NCBI GenBank assembly: GCA_963682025.1 | Contig: OY821517.1 | Span: 110,869,625 to 110,933,624 of the forward strand | DNA length: 64,000 bases | Direction: 5' to 3' | Origin: Cordilura impudica | Taxonomy: Eukaryota; Arthropoda; Insecta; Diptera; Scathophagidae | In this document: in pieces, positions 35,272-46,300 of the stretch | Layout: the number at the start of each line of letters is the position of its first letter | Position numbering within the stretch: the stretch's first letter is position 1 | Notes under the pieces: model-generated | Database searches by the model: none | What the model was told of the DNA's origin: nothing | What the model saw: only the letters and a program-made list of their open reading frames with translations | Made by a program: the position numbers and the translations under genes

Positions 35272-35796
35272 AACAAAGTATGGAATATTTGCAATCAATA
35301 TTTGAAACAAATGAATAATAATTATAGGTACGAAAATCATAGCATTATTAAAAATCAGTAATAAAGAGAACCTCCCAATATTACAAATGCTATTAAAATC
35401 TATCGCAGTTTTTTAAAGGTTTTTTTTACGCACATATGTATGAAATGTTTTAATATATAAGAAAGATTCAAAATATAAAATCCCTTATTTTCATATCAAC
35501 ATCAGAAGCATTACGCTAATGTTCAGCAGATTGATTTTGCTAAAATTAACAAAATTAACAGCAAAAAATTATAAATTTTTCTGTAGCAATAGCAGTACTT
35601 TTTAAAATATTACTAACATTTTTTAAGTATAAATATTCATTAAGTGTATACAAATTTGGAAATTTGGCAGCAAAAAATTTAAATTTTGTGGAGTAATAGC
35701 AAAATTTCCAGTTGATTTTACTTTTTTTTTAGTATAAGAATTTTTTTGGTGTAAACATTAAAAACAATTCCCGTTATAAAAAAAATGCTTATAATT

Positions 35797-36200
35797 ACAC
35801 TGTACAACACAAAAAAAAATTAAAAAAAAATTTAAAAAAATCAAGAATTTTATCTTAATTTATTTTGGGGTACTTTAAAATGAAATTTATAATAAATGCG
35901 AAATTAAACCTAAGCTCTCTTTTTTGTTGTGTCTTATATCAGACTTTCTGGTTGAATTTTACGTTTTGATGCATTTAGGGACTTATAGTAAAATTTCACG
36001 GTGAATATTTTTGCGGAACATTTTATCCCCTTAAATCGCTGTTTTATTGGTGTTTTTTGCTCTTTACAGAGCTGTGAAAATTTAAAAAAAAAAATTTTTT
36101 TCAAATGTAATTCAGACGTATACTTTTAAAACGTCTTTTTTGTCTTCTCTATTAAAATTTATAGGCCGGTCCTTGAAATTTTGATTTTGCTGTACAGTGT
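35797..36200. mobile_element. ~404-bp MITE with ACACTGTACA tips
   Basis: It starts ACACTGTACAACAC at 35797 and ends GCTGTACAGTGT at 36200, an inverted pair. The right portion (CTTATAGTAAAATTTCACGG through ATAGGCCGGTCCTTG) is closely related to both arms of the foldback at 49056-49425. No coding capacity. Confidence 0.65.
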
Positions 36201-36279
36201 TATTATTAAAATCCAAATATGATATTTTTCAATAAATAAAAAAAAAAATAAAAACCTATATTTCACGCTAAATGTTAAA

Positions 36280-39165
36280 AAAACTTAAAAGTTTAACTTT
36301 GACCTACACGATAATATCTCAAATGATAATGTACAAGAAAATACACGCACTACTTCAAATATCATAATAGAACACTTATTTGTTGAAGTTGTAAGCAGTG
36401 GTCGAAAATTACTAGTAGGAGTTGTATATAGGCCTAATTGCAGAGTAAGAACTGACGGTTTTTTGAGAACTATCGAAAGTCTTACCATAAAATATGATGA
36501 CGTAGTAGTGTGTGGAGATTTCAATTCTAATATTCTTGTTGAACAACATCTACTTAATGATATGAAAACATTTGGCTTTGACCCTACAAATTCTACTATG
36601 CCAACTCATTTCTCCACTACAACTAATACATTATTAGATATATTCTTTGTCAGCAATATACATAAAGTCTTCCTATATGATCAGTTGTCAGCACCATGTT
36701 TCTCCAAACATGATCTTTTATTCTTGGCATATGACTTCAAACTGCAGCATGAAAGTGAGACTATTACCTATTATGATTTTGACCACATAAACTATGCCAA
36801 TATATCCTTTGAGCTATCAGCAATAAATTGGAGTAGTATCTACTATATGCCCTCGGTTGATAATCAACTGAAATATCTAGAGGAAAATTTGTTGCAAGTT
36901 TTTAGTAAATCTGTTCCGGTGAGAACTTTGAGGACAAATACTAGGAAGAAACCGTGGTTCAATATTGAAATAAAATTAGCTATTACTCGTAGGGATTTTG
37001 CATATAAACGCTGGAAAATGTTTAAAATCACTGATCAACATACGGAATATGTAAATGCACGAAGAGAAGTCAACAGGCTGATCAAAGCTGCTAAATCCAA
37101 GTTCTATTCATGTCGTTTTTCATCTGCAGCTGGTACTAAGAAAACTTGGAGAACTATACGAGAAATTGGGATTGGAAAATCATCGCCATTAGTTTCTAGT
37201 GAAATAGATGTAGATAAACTCAATGTATCTTTCATGAATCTCCCTAACATTACTTCAAATATGAACATTTATGACCAAAGAGAAATTTTAGCCCCTCAAT
37301 GCAGCTCATTCTGTTTTATTTGTTTAAACCAAGACGATGTATTTTCAAGCTGTCAAGCAATTAAATCTGATGCTGTAGGGTTCGATAATATTCATCCTAA
37401 ATTTTTAAAAATTATTTTACCGTATGTTCTGCCATTTATAACGTATATATTTAATAATATAATAACAAAGAGTATTTACCCGCAAAGTTGGAAACACGCA
37501 AAAATTATACCCACCCCAAAATCTAACAACGATTATCGTCCAATTGCCATACTACCTTATCTATCCAAGGTTTTTGAACGACTGCTTCATGGACAAATTA
37601 GTAAGCATATTAATGATAACGATTTGCTGACACAAAGGCAATCAGGTTTCCGACCCAAGCATAGTTGTACATCAGCTCTCATAGATGTTTCAGAGTATAT
37701 ACGAGAGAGTATTGATGCTGGAGACATTTCTTTTCTTGTTTTACTTGGCCATTCCAAAGCATTTGACATGGTGGATCATGAGGTTCTATGCTTTAAATTA
37801 CACAAAATGTTTAATTTCTCTCCTTGGTCTATTCGTTTGTTGTCTTCATATCTGTTGAATCGTAGCCAGTCAGTTTTTGCAAACAATAAAACCTCTCATG
37901 TGTCGCCAGTTATGAAGGGCGTACCCCAAGGATCAATATTGGGACCTCTTCTTTTTACCATCTACGTGAATGACCTAGTAGAACAATTATTGTTTTGCAA
38001 CGTACACATATATGCTGACGATGTTCAGTTATATATAACTACTGGTATAAGCAGCATAAATGATTGCGTTGCAAAATTAAATTCAGATCTCAATAAAATT
38101 TATACATGGGCAAGTGCAAATGGTTTATGCCTCAACCCCTCTAAATCAAAGTGTTTGATTTTTACAAGAAGAACAATGACACTGCCTTTTGAACCATTGA
38201 TTATGTTAAACAACCAGAAAATTGAAATCATATCAACAGCTAAAAATCTAGGTATTATTTTTAATGATAATCTCACATGGTCTAACCATATTACTTCTGC
38301 TGCTGGGAGAACTTACTCAATGCTTAGAACGTTATGGAATACACAACATATAACCCCCCTTAACATTCGAATTTTGCTTGCAAAAACATATCTTATGGCA
38401 ACTCTACTATATGGCTCCGAAATATATGCAAGCACTGATTCTAAAAGTTATAAAAAGCTTGAGTCCACTTTCAATGCAATTTTAAGATATATTTTCAATA
38501 TTCGAAAATATGAGCCGATTTCGTGCTACTCAAAAAAACTTTACGGAGTAACATTTGAAAATTTGTTAAAGATAAAAACGCTTCTGTTCTTATATAAAGT
38601 TGTACGTACACATCAGCCAACATATCTGTATGACAGACTCGTTTTTATGCGCACGGCTAGAAATCATGACATAATGTACACTAGATACCAATATTTAGTA
38701 TCCAAATGGCAATTTTATGTCTCCTCAATACGTCTTTGGAATTCGCAACCATCGTCCATTAAAATTATAAGCAACGCAATGCATTTTAAGAGGGAACTTT
38801 TTAAATTTTTTAGCTGATCCTTTTTCTTATTTTTAAAAAAATTTTTTTTTTTTTTTTTTTTTTTTTTGCTGATCCGTTTATATTTTATATTTTTTATTTA
38901 ACTATTTTTGTTATTTTTATTTTTTTTATATTATTTTATTTACTAATATTTGTATTAACATTTTTGGTTATAATTCGTTATTTTTTTTTTTTTTTCTTTA
39001 AAATTATTTAATATTTTTATATTTACCATTATTATTTCTTAAGACAAATTTGTTCAAATTTTCTATTTCAATTCAATGTAAAACTCCTATACTTTAATTA
39101 TAAGATTATAAATCTTGTTGTATGGGAAATCATAAATAAATAAATTAAACTAAACTAGAATTCCT
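36280..39165 (+). mobile_element. 5'-truncated non-LTR retrotransposon (CR1/Jockey group)
   Basis: It contains the single open frame below. Then come a ~345-bp AT-rich 3' UTR with long T runs and a terminal ATAAATAAATAAATT tract near 39132-39146. The 5' boundary is set by loss of the endonuclease N-terminus around 36280. It lies inside Transib-like element X, in the same orientation. I could not identify a target-site duplication. Confidence 0.85.
36289..38817 (+). pseudogene. LINE ORF2: endonuclease C-part plus reverse transcriptase, catalytic Asp lost
   Basis: The frame is open without a stop from 36289 to the TGA ending at 38817 (842 codons); no natural start is visible because the 5' end is truncated. 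The endonuclease part shows GVVYRPN, VVVCGDFNSN and SKHDLLFL. RT landmarks follow: DYRPIAILPYLSKVFERL, QSGFRPKHSC, SKAFDMVDH, MKGVPQGSILGPLLFTIYVN and HIYADDVQLYI (YADD at 38011-38022). The C-terminal WNSQPSSIK motif is typical of the CR1/Jockey group. Motif A reads LLGHSKAFD where LINEs have L(D)xSKAFD: the first catalytic Asp is Gly (GGC at 37747-37749, one transition from GAC). The long intact frame shows it is young; the substitution argues it is dead, or arose at insertion. Confidence 0.9.
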
Positions 39166-39440
39166 TAAAAAGTCCTAAATCAATTTTTATAAAATGAAAA
39201 CAGGCTCAAGCTCAACTTAATATCTATTTACTAGAATAAAAATTACTAAAATATTTTGTTCGGTTCAAAAAATACAGAATTTTGGCCAATGAAAACCGAT
39301 TTTCAGCCACTCTGCTTCGCTTCTTTAAGACAACTACAGTTCTATCATATTCCTCAGAATTTTTGTCATTGGGATTTTTTGCTAAGTGTTCCATAAAGAG
39401 AAATTCTTTAAGTGCTATCCTGTGGAAACTGATTTAACAT

Positions 39441-40121
39441 TTTTATACCCTATAACACTATGTGGTTTGGGTATAATGACTTTGTGCAGCTGTTTGTAAC
39501 TACCAAAAATATTTGACCTAGACCCATCTTTTATTATACCGATCTACTCAGAATCACTTTCTGAGTTGACTTAGTGATGTCCGTCCGTCCGTCTGTCCGT
39601 CTGTGTATTCACGTAAACTTGCCCCATACAAATGACCCCTATGAAATCGACTTAAATTGCAATAAGATTGAAATTATTGTATAGATCTCTGTCAAATTGG
39701 GTTTGTGTATGTCTATTACACCCATTGATCAGTTACCCAAAAATAAACACCATATGGCAATTCCTTGCCATATGCCCCATATAAAGCTGCTTTCTGATTT
39801 TCACTCCGATCTATCAAAAAACAAAAATGTTGCACAGATTTTTCTCAAATTTGGTTTCTATATATTTTTTAAAAATATAAGTAAGTTTACCAAATATTTT
39901 CAGAATTGGACCAGTTTTGGACCTGGTCCCCATAAAAATATAGCACCCGATATGAACTTTTTCATACCTCCAGGCAAAAATTTTTAATAACAGTGCCACT
40001 TAAATTTGGTTTATGCTTATTTTCTTCATCCAAATCGTTGAACCGAAGAGATAGGGTCTCTAAACCGTGGTGTAGGGTAGCATGTAGTCGGTCTAGACCG
40101 ATTATAATTTTCTTACTGGTT
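39441..40121 (+). repeat. DINE-1/HINE-like repeat
   Basis: It starts TTTATACCCTATAACACTATG, has GTCCGTCCGTCTGTCCGTCT near 39580, and ends with CGGTCTAGACCGATTATAAT and TTTCTTACTGG. A short internal deletion removes the segment after the microsatellite (AAACTTGCCCCATAC joins directly). Confidence 0.8.
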
Positions 40122-40699
40122 TTTTATAGCTTTTCCGTTTTAAATTCCCAAAGTTAGAGTTCGTAAAATCAAACAGTGAAAGTAAATCGCTTTATGTATA
40201 GGTATATGTGTGTATGAATATATCAACAAACAGTTTTGAGTTGAATTAGAAATAACTTATTTTTTTTAAAACAAATATTTGTTGTTGCTATATTTAATGG
40301 GTATGGTTATTGTTATGACAACTAATTGATTTTATTAAATATATTTATGTGACATTAGTTTGCATAAAATATAAATTATATTATATAATAAAAATTTGCA
40401 TGGCTTTTATTTGGCATTGTAGATTTTAGGGTGAAAATTGTGTTTAAATAAGTGTGGAAATTTTTGGGAAAATAATTAACTTGATTATTGCAGGGAGTGT
40501 TAGTGAAAAATATCGGCTAAATATTAATATGTTTACGTATAAGAGAAACACTATTTTATTTATCACTTAAGCATGGTAAAATATCATTATTTTAACACAT
40601 TTTATAAATTTTAGTAACGAATTTGAAACAAGTAAAAAATTTATGTAGCCTAACATATTGGGTGATCTTGGGAAAGTCTACATATAGCTTATCATCTAA
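40122..40699. other. No recognisable feature
   Basis: AT-rich spacer with no coding or repeat signal. Confidence 0.5.
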
Positions 40700-41065
40700 T
40701 TATACTGTACAGAAACCACTCTCGGGGGGCGGGGGGGGGGGTGAAATTCCAAGCAAGTTATAGACCAGTATCCTCAAAACTCCAAAGGGTTTTGCATTCT
40801 CATGCCAAACTTTTTATTACCTTTTATATTTTTTTTTCTTTTCTTGATAAAGAACCAAATCACAAGACATCAATAGTTCTTAAATTTAAGCTGAAAAACT
40901 AACCAAACAAATATCAAGATAAGGAAAATGTATAAAATGTTATACATAAAAGTTTGGCCTGGGAATGCCAAACCCTTTGGAAATTTTACTATACTGGGTT
41001 CGTGCTTTCACCCTGACTTGGGATTTCTCATCCATCTGGAAATGATCCCGCAGGTGTTCCATAAT
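40700..41065. repeat. Foldback-type repeat with 'GGCCTGGGAATGCCAAACCC' core
   Basis: The right half (AGTTTGGCCTGGGAATGCCA through TTGGGATTTCTCATCC) and left half (GAAATTCCAAGCAAG, AACTCCAAAGGGTTTTGCAT, ATGCCAAACTTT) are roughly inverted. ATACTGTACAG at about 40703 resembles the tips of the MITE at 35797. Related sequences lie at 53820-54165 (same strand) and about 50930-51135 (reverse). A G-run of about 20 bases interrupted once lies at 40724-40741. Confidence 0.55.
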
Positions 41066-41321
41066 GTTGGTTTATATCACTTTTAGATGTTTTTTGATAT
41101 TCTATTAATAGCCTCTGTTAGTTATTTATTACTTTTATTTAGTTTCTCATTTATACTATATTCTCACGTAAATAGCCATGCTAAAACTAAAACACGCTAA
41201 AATAGAATGTCCTATTTCGTATTCGATTGTATTTTGAGCACCATGTTTAGCAGCTTAGTATTTTTGCCCTAAAAGTCTAATTTGATCTCTTCCATTTTGA
41301 AGAATCTTTACGAAACGCTTC

Positions 41322-42865
41322 TTAACCACTGTGTGCGCACCTAGGTACCCGGATAACTTTGGCGTTTTCAACCAAAATTTTTTCATCGAAATTGATAATC
41401 TGAATGTCTGAAACTTCTTGAGAAATACTAACTGTTAAACAATTTAGTATTTGTGCAGCCGTACATCTGAAATAGTTTTTGTAATTTTCGAGAGAGACCA
41501 ACTTACTATGTACACCCTTATCTGCACACCAAGGTACCTGGGCACCTGTACATGTTTTATATGGTAATGCGGCCATTGTAAAAGTCTATATAAAATACAA
41601 ACGTAAATAGTTTATTTTATGATATAAAGAAACAGAAACATAAAAAATCAAAAATTCAATCAATAAAAAAACGAAAGAAATAAAATGTTAGTGCAGATCA
41701 TTCGTGCAGTTTTTGCACATTGGACTATTAATAGAATGTTCATTGTATATTGGCTTGGAACAGCCGATGCAAGCTTTACGAGTTTTTCTCTGCTTCACGC
41801 ATAGTTTCGAGTACACGTGACAACTTACTTTTTCTGGAATATGACCGCTTTTGTCCTTTGTTTTTATATTGAGCTCATAGCTCTTGTCAGTTCCAAAGTC
41901 GTAAAAAAATTTCTGCTGTAACATTTCTTCCTGAGTTTTTAAAGGGAAAAACCAAATCGAAAACTACTTTTTCGTCTATTTTAGTTTGAAACTCGCCTGG
42001 TGGTATACTATCGGTCATGTAAATGGTAAGAGTTACTTGCATCGCAAGCCCAACATATTGTTATGACATATTTTTCAGGTTTTTATGGCACGTACTTCGT
42101 AAAATTGACTTAAACTGGCGTTTAGCTTCGTTAAAATCTCTCGAAAAACAGGTGCCTTATCAGCGTTTGTACGTATATCCCGTTTATTATATTCTGGTGT
42201 AATTTTCTGCCCCTTACGATTTGTTTTTCTAAGAATTGTGTCATTTTACTTGACAAAATACTTTAAAATATTTCTTTGGCTGCTAATAACTTAAATTTTT
42301 GGGCTGCCCTCGCAAGTTATAAAATGTTTTGTTTTACAGTCAGGAACTCTGTAAATGGGCTAAGTTCCCAGCATGTTTCATCTTCACCACAAATTTAACT
42401 TCTTGTCTAAACTTGACCATTCTCAATTTGATCGCTTTCTTCCGAGTTAAACGAATCTTTATTTGCTTCCGCAGTCCATTACATTTCAGTTTCGGAATGT
42501 TATTGCGTTTATCGGTGGTATATATTCTTATTCGCCAGCAGAGGGGATGAAATCTTTTTCACTGCTTACTAATTCACTTAATCATGTATGTCAGTAGATT
42601 TAGATCCGTTAGAATTCACTTAGTTTGTTTTACGTAAAAAATGTCGCTCGGAAGAATAATAAACACTACACTACTTAAAGTTTTGAATTTATTCTCAAAG
42701 GGGAATCACCAATTCAATACTCGTACTAAATATTTTTGCAAATGTTAGCTTTTATACGTTTTGACTGGATAAATAATGCTAGTTTTCTACGTAAATTCCA
42801 TATAGGCACCCGGGTACCCTGCAGCGCAATAGAAGGTGATTTTTTGTCGTGCACATGAGGGTTAA
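41322..42865 (-). mobile_element. Second piggyBac-like element, different subfamily
   Basis: It is flanked by TTAA at 41322-41325 and 42862-42865. The inner tips are CCACTGTGTGCGCACC on the left and, in complement, CCCTCATGTGCACGAC on the right. Subterminal near-palindromes around GGTACC recur: CACCTAGGTACCCGG (~41339), CCAAGGTACCTGGG (~41529) and GGCACCCGGGTACC (~42805). Length is 1544 bp; it contains the decayed minus-strand gene below. Confidence 0.7.
41688..42660 (-). pseudogene. piggyBac-like transposase remnants
   Basis: On the minus strand the recognisable C-terminal piece is 41688-41924. It ends KQRKTRKACIGCSKPIYN, then HSINSPMCKNC, a CxxC...H...CxxC zinc-binding tail like that of piggyBac transposases. 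Upstream (42350-42600, several frames) are a Ser/Glu/Asp-rich stretch and CWELSPFTEFL, like the start of the transposase domain. The catalytic region between is unrecognisable and probably deleted. A second open piece at 41322-41576, beyond this tail near the left end, has no motif I recognise and is probably chance. Confidence 0.5.
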
Positions 42866-43608
42866 AATGTTTTAAGCCATGTTAAATGTTTTAATATTGT
42901 TATATACTTAGTATTCTCCCAACTGTAGGAAGTAGAGTTATACGGTAAGTACCTTTGTAGTCAATATTCCATGAAAATATACAGACTAAGTTTTTTTTTT
43001 AAATTTAATGTACCTTATAGACTTACAAGATATTTTAAGCCGCTTCATTTCGACTACTTATCTAATAACTAATTATCCTAATTCTTATACATTCCGTAGA
43101 ATAAGTCATGTGCCACATCTTTTCGTTGATTTCAACTTTGGTATATATAAAGTGAAGCGCAATATAACTGAATACCTCAATTAAGTATTTGGGGCTTATT
43201 TTTAAATTTGTATCTTGCTTACTATTTCTAGAAATCTGGTAGGTGTTTTTCAATTTTGACGGCAAATTCAGTTGAGAGGCATGGGGATACATAAGAAGTC
43301 GCAGATCCTTACCGTTATCCTGGGATATATAATCCAAATAAAATTTTACAGTGGGACATTATATTCCAATGAAGCCAAAATAAGTAAAAAATGGGTTTGA
43401 TCAATTGCTTTTTTCTTTTTATTTATACTTTTATTTATATGGAAAACAAATAATGGAACTTAACAAATTCAAAATAGAAATATTAAGGAAAATGGTTTTA
43501 TCGGTGCAATGGTGCAAACCAGGACGGCCATAGAGCTTTGTTAAATACTGAGTACACAAATTTGGTTTTTGTCTCTTTCCGTATGGAAGTGCATCGAACG
43601 CAACGACG
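42866..43608. other. No recognisable feature
   Basis: AT-rich spacer between the piggyBac element and Transib-like element Y. The ORF at 43062-43337 (minus) has no recognisable domain. Confidence 0.45.
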
Positions 43609-44089
43609 CACAGTGGACCATATTTTGAGAAGGCGGCCAAAAATCATTTTTTTTTTTTTTTTGTTACCGATTTTAAAGTTATGTTATTAATTTGAAAGTA
43701 AATACTAGTAAACCTCGGGAGCCAAAAAATTGCGACTGTATCTCAACCATATCATAGCGAACAGGGTCTTCGAAAATGGGCTTTCTCAGTATTTTGCTAA
43801 AATTAAAAATTTTTTTGTAAATTTTTATTTTTGAATGACTTTTTTGATTTAAAAGATTTTGAAGTGAAATAAATTTTGTATAATTATGTGGCTTCCAAGC
43901 TATTAATGTTAAAAATGTAAAATTACTGAGTCATTCCGAATTTAAAAAAAAAATTTTTTTACAAAAGGTCCAAATTTTCCGAAAATTTCCTACTTAATAG
44001 AGCATAACTCCTGCCAGTCAAAAGCAGTCAGAACAATTTTTCTGACCAAGGTTAGATATTTTCTGCAAAATTTATGAATACAAAAGTTG

Positions 44090-44231
44090 TCCACTATGTG
44101 GTTAGGATATACTAAGTTTGAGGTGATGTTTGTAACTGCCAAAAATATTGGACCTTTACCTTTTATTATAGGGATCGACTCAAAAACACTTTCTGAGTCG
44201 ATTAAACGATGTCCGTCCGTCCGCCTGAGCG
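44090..44231 (+). repeat. HINE-like 5' fragment flanked by an exact 18-bp direct repeat
   Basis: The 142-bp insert covers the HINE head from CCACTATGTGG to the GTCCGTCCGTCC microsatellite. TTATGAATACAAAAGTTG occurs exactly at 44072-44089 and again at 44232-44249. Confidence 0.75.
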
Positions 44232-44654
44232 TTATGAATACAAAAGTTGGTCGTACCGGTGCACTGCGGTGTATTTTTTTGCGTGTCGGTAGAGTTGTCA
44301 GGAGTTGTTATATACTTACAAAAAAAGGTTGAGATAAAATGCGCTTGATTGTTACAGGTACATTTACATAGGTATCTTTCAAAAACATTAATAGTCTGAA
44401 TTAGAGTTATATAGTTTAAATACCTGACAAAATGGGAAACAATTTAAATAACAGGTAAATGGTAAAAAAAAATATTGCGACATAGCCCTTTAAGATATGA
44501 GCGGTATGCTTCACCTTTTAAAAGGGGTTAGGGTGTGGGTTTTTTTTTGCTTCTAAAAGTGGTAATAAAAGATACAAATTTTTATTTTACATAATTGCAA
44601 GAATGAGTATTTATAATAATGTTTCCACAATTATTATTCATTACAATTTGTGCA

Positions 44655-45278
44655 ATGGCTGAGTACTGTTACAGAGATCTGGCAGATATTTATTTTCAAC
44701 GAAATGATGTAGACGATGTAATTTTGCACATAGTGAGCAGCGACTTCTTTAAGAATTGTAACCTAGAAGACATTGAAATGCACAAAGGAAAAATTACTAA
44801 TTTTGCATAGAATTTGGAAAGACGGTACATTTTATGCTCTCATAGCAAGGCAACGATATACAAACGTTACCAAGACTGGTTAGTAAAGGAACTTATTTTT
44901 GAGAGTGCATCTACAACTGCCAATGAAAGTGGAAAAAAGGTCGACCAGCAAAACCAACTGATGGATTTAGTGAAAGATCTTGAAGGCGCAAGCTGGAGAA
45001 TATCAATGAAGAAATTTCTCAAAAAATTTTTAAGGATTCATTTTTGCAACAAATTCAACCAACCCAAAATAAAAAAAAATAAAATTGAAATAATTGAAAA
45101 AATAGTAGAAGCGAGCCCAGGGCGCACAAAGAGGATTTTGAAAAGCATTCCCGCACTAATTGAAGATAAGAAGTTGACCAAAAATCAATATAAGGAATTG
45201 CGGAAGCGAACCAATGAAAAGAATTGTGGGATTTTTCCAGAGTATCGAGATTTAGTTTCTGCAAAAAAAGAATGCTGA
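44655..45278 (+). pseudogene. Probable Transib-like transposase N-terminal part, copy 1
   Basis: ATG 44655 starts MAEYCYRDLADIYFQRNDVD. A TAG at 44808-44810 interrupts this copy where copy 2 has a Ser codon. The frame then continues through LERRYILCSHSKATIYKRYQ and LTKNQYKELRKRTNEKNCGI to FPEYRDLVSAKKEC, ending in TGA at 45276-45278. In insect Transib-type proteins the equivalent is ...QYxxLRxxxxxxxxIFPxYxxxxxAKxxCYP, so the stop after EC lies where YP is expected; a shifted frame continues with KNVEIDFGHHSSV. Beyond that the sequence runs into the piggyBac fragment. Assignment rests on this motif, the element's tips and the separate C-terminal fragment in element X. Confidence 0.5.
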
Positions 45279-45353
45279 AAAAGAATGTTGAAATTGACTT
45301 TGGTCACCATTCAAGTGTCCCTCAAAAACTGGTGTTTCTTTCCGATTTTTTAT

Positions 45354-45824
45354 TTACATCCCGAATGCTGGAAATGGAATCTTGTTTCCCTTCGGGAAAA
45401 ATTTCCCGATGACATCGAACTCAGTAGCCGAAGTCATCGAATCTGTTAATACTTCTGCATCTCTGTCCGCCGGCTTTGTATATTTAGGCAAAAATATATT
45501 GTTTTCATTATATATAGACCACTTACAAGCGGATAGTTTAGCATCTGCTTCAGGAGCATTCTCACCGTCGTCAGTATCAAGTGCAACAACAGTATCAATA
45601 GAAATCTCATCACCTGCAGCAGCAGCAGTACCAAGTGCAACAGCATCACCAGGAGCAACATAATAACTATATACATCGCTTGAGTCGGTTATATTATCTT
45701 CTTCATCCTCTGATGGAGTACAGTTGGATTCGGAGTCGCTGAAGTCAGTATCATCATTTTCGCTTTCGTCGTCCTCTAACAAATTCTCGCAGATTTGCTT
45801 ATCCGTTAATCTCTTCCTTGCCAT
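45354..45824 (-). pseudogene. piggyBac-like transposase N-terminal fragment, copy 1
   Basis: It begins MARKRLTDKQICENLLEDDE (ATG at 45822-45824) and continues into an acidic, Ser/Asp/Glu-rich stretch and an Ala-rich linker, the usual N-terminus of piggyBac-type transposases. The open frame ends soon after ACKWSIYNENNIFLPKYT, so the catalytic domain is missing. Upstream of the start, TTAA at 45915-45918 followed inward by TGGGACGTATTGTCCCAATA looks like its terminal repeat. The left end is not identifiable. The reverse-strand Ala/Ser frame over the same bases is a shadow. Confidence 0.6.
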
Positions 45825-46300
45825 CTTCAAAAACAAAAAACAAAACTTGTATGTATAACGCTATATTGGGATAAAAAATCCCACTCAAGAATCTTATTGG
45901 GACAATACGTCCCATTAAAAAAAAAAAAAAAATTCCAACACTTTACCGTTCGAAAATTTTTTTGCTGCAAATTGTTAAAAACAATATTTCTCTTCTTACT
46001 TTATATTATTATAAAGAACTGTGAAAAAAAAACACAAAAAATGCGGTTTTATTGATAAAAGTATGAGGTGATTAGCGAAAATCTTCTGCGAAAAACTATT
46101 GCCCATAAATGAGGTACTGGTATAATTCACCAGAATTTTTTTTTTTAATTACACCACAGACAATGCTTCAAACTTTTTTTGGGATATTATTATTATTTGC
46201 AGTACTTGCATTTGTCACCATTGTTGCTGTTTTTACTGGTTCTTTTTACTGAGTATTTATAATAATGTTTCCACAATTATTATTCATTACAATTTGTGCA

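Larger units (their letters stand above)
33686..39314 (+). mobile_element. Transib-like element X, invaded by a MITE and a LINE
   Basis: The left tip CAGATTGGCTGAAATTTTG (33686), then CATTGGCCAAAAGTCT, is mirrored at the right end by AGAATTTTGGCCAATG and CGATTTTCAGCCACTCTG (ending 39314), that is, CAGAGTGGCTGAAAATCG inverted. The left side continues with TTTTTTTTGTTACCGATTTT, shared with the left side of element Y at 43609. The flanking pentamers are CGTGG and CTTCG, not a clean duplication. Inside lies a fragment of a Transib/RAG1-core-like protein (34987-35271). The MITE (35797-36200) and LINE (36280-39165) are later insertions. Without them the original element would be about 2.3 kb, internally deleted. 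Confidence 0.55.
44605..46250. repeat. Tandem duplication, unit 1 (~1646 bp)
   Basis: GAGTATTTATAATAATGTTT begins at 44605 and again at 46251. The two units are collinear and nearly identical, with scattered single-base differences and small homopolymer indels. Unit 1 contains the plus-strand N-terminal fragment (44655 on) and the minus-strand acidic gene (45354-45824). Confidence 0.95.

Noticed and set aside
40724..40741. G-run as a G-quadruplex regulatory element
   Set aside because: It is a single homopolymer-like run inside a repeat copy with no gene nearby; there is nothing to support a function.
45382..45676. Ala/Ser-rich plus-strand frame and Leu-rich minus-strand frame
   Set aside because: Both are out-of-frame readings of the acidic piggyBac N-terminal segment on the minus strand; the same holds in the duplicate at 47029-47323.
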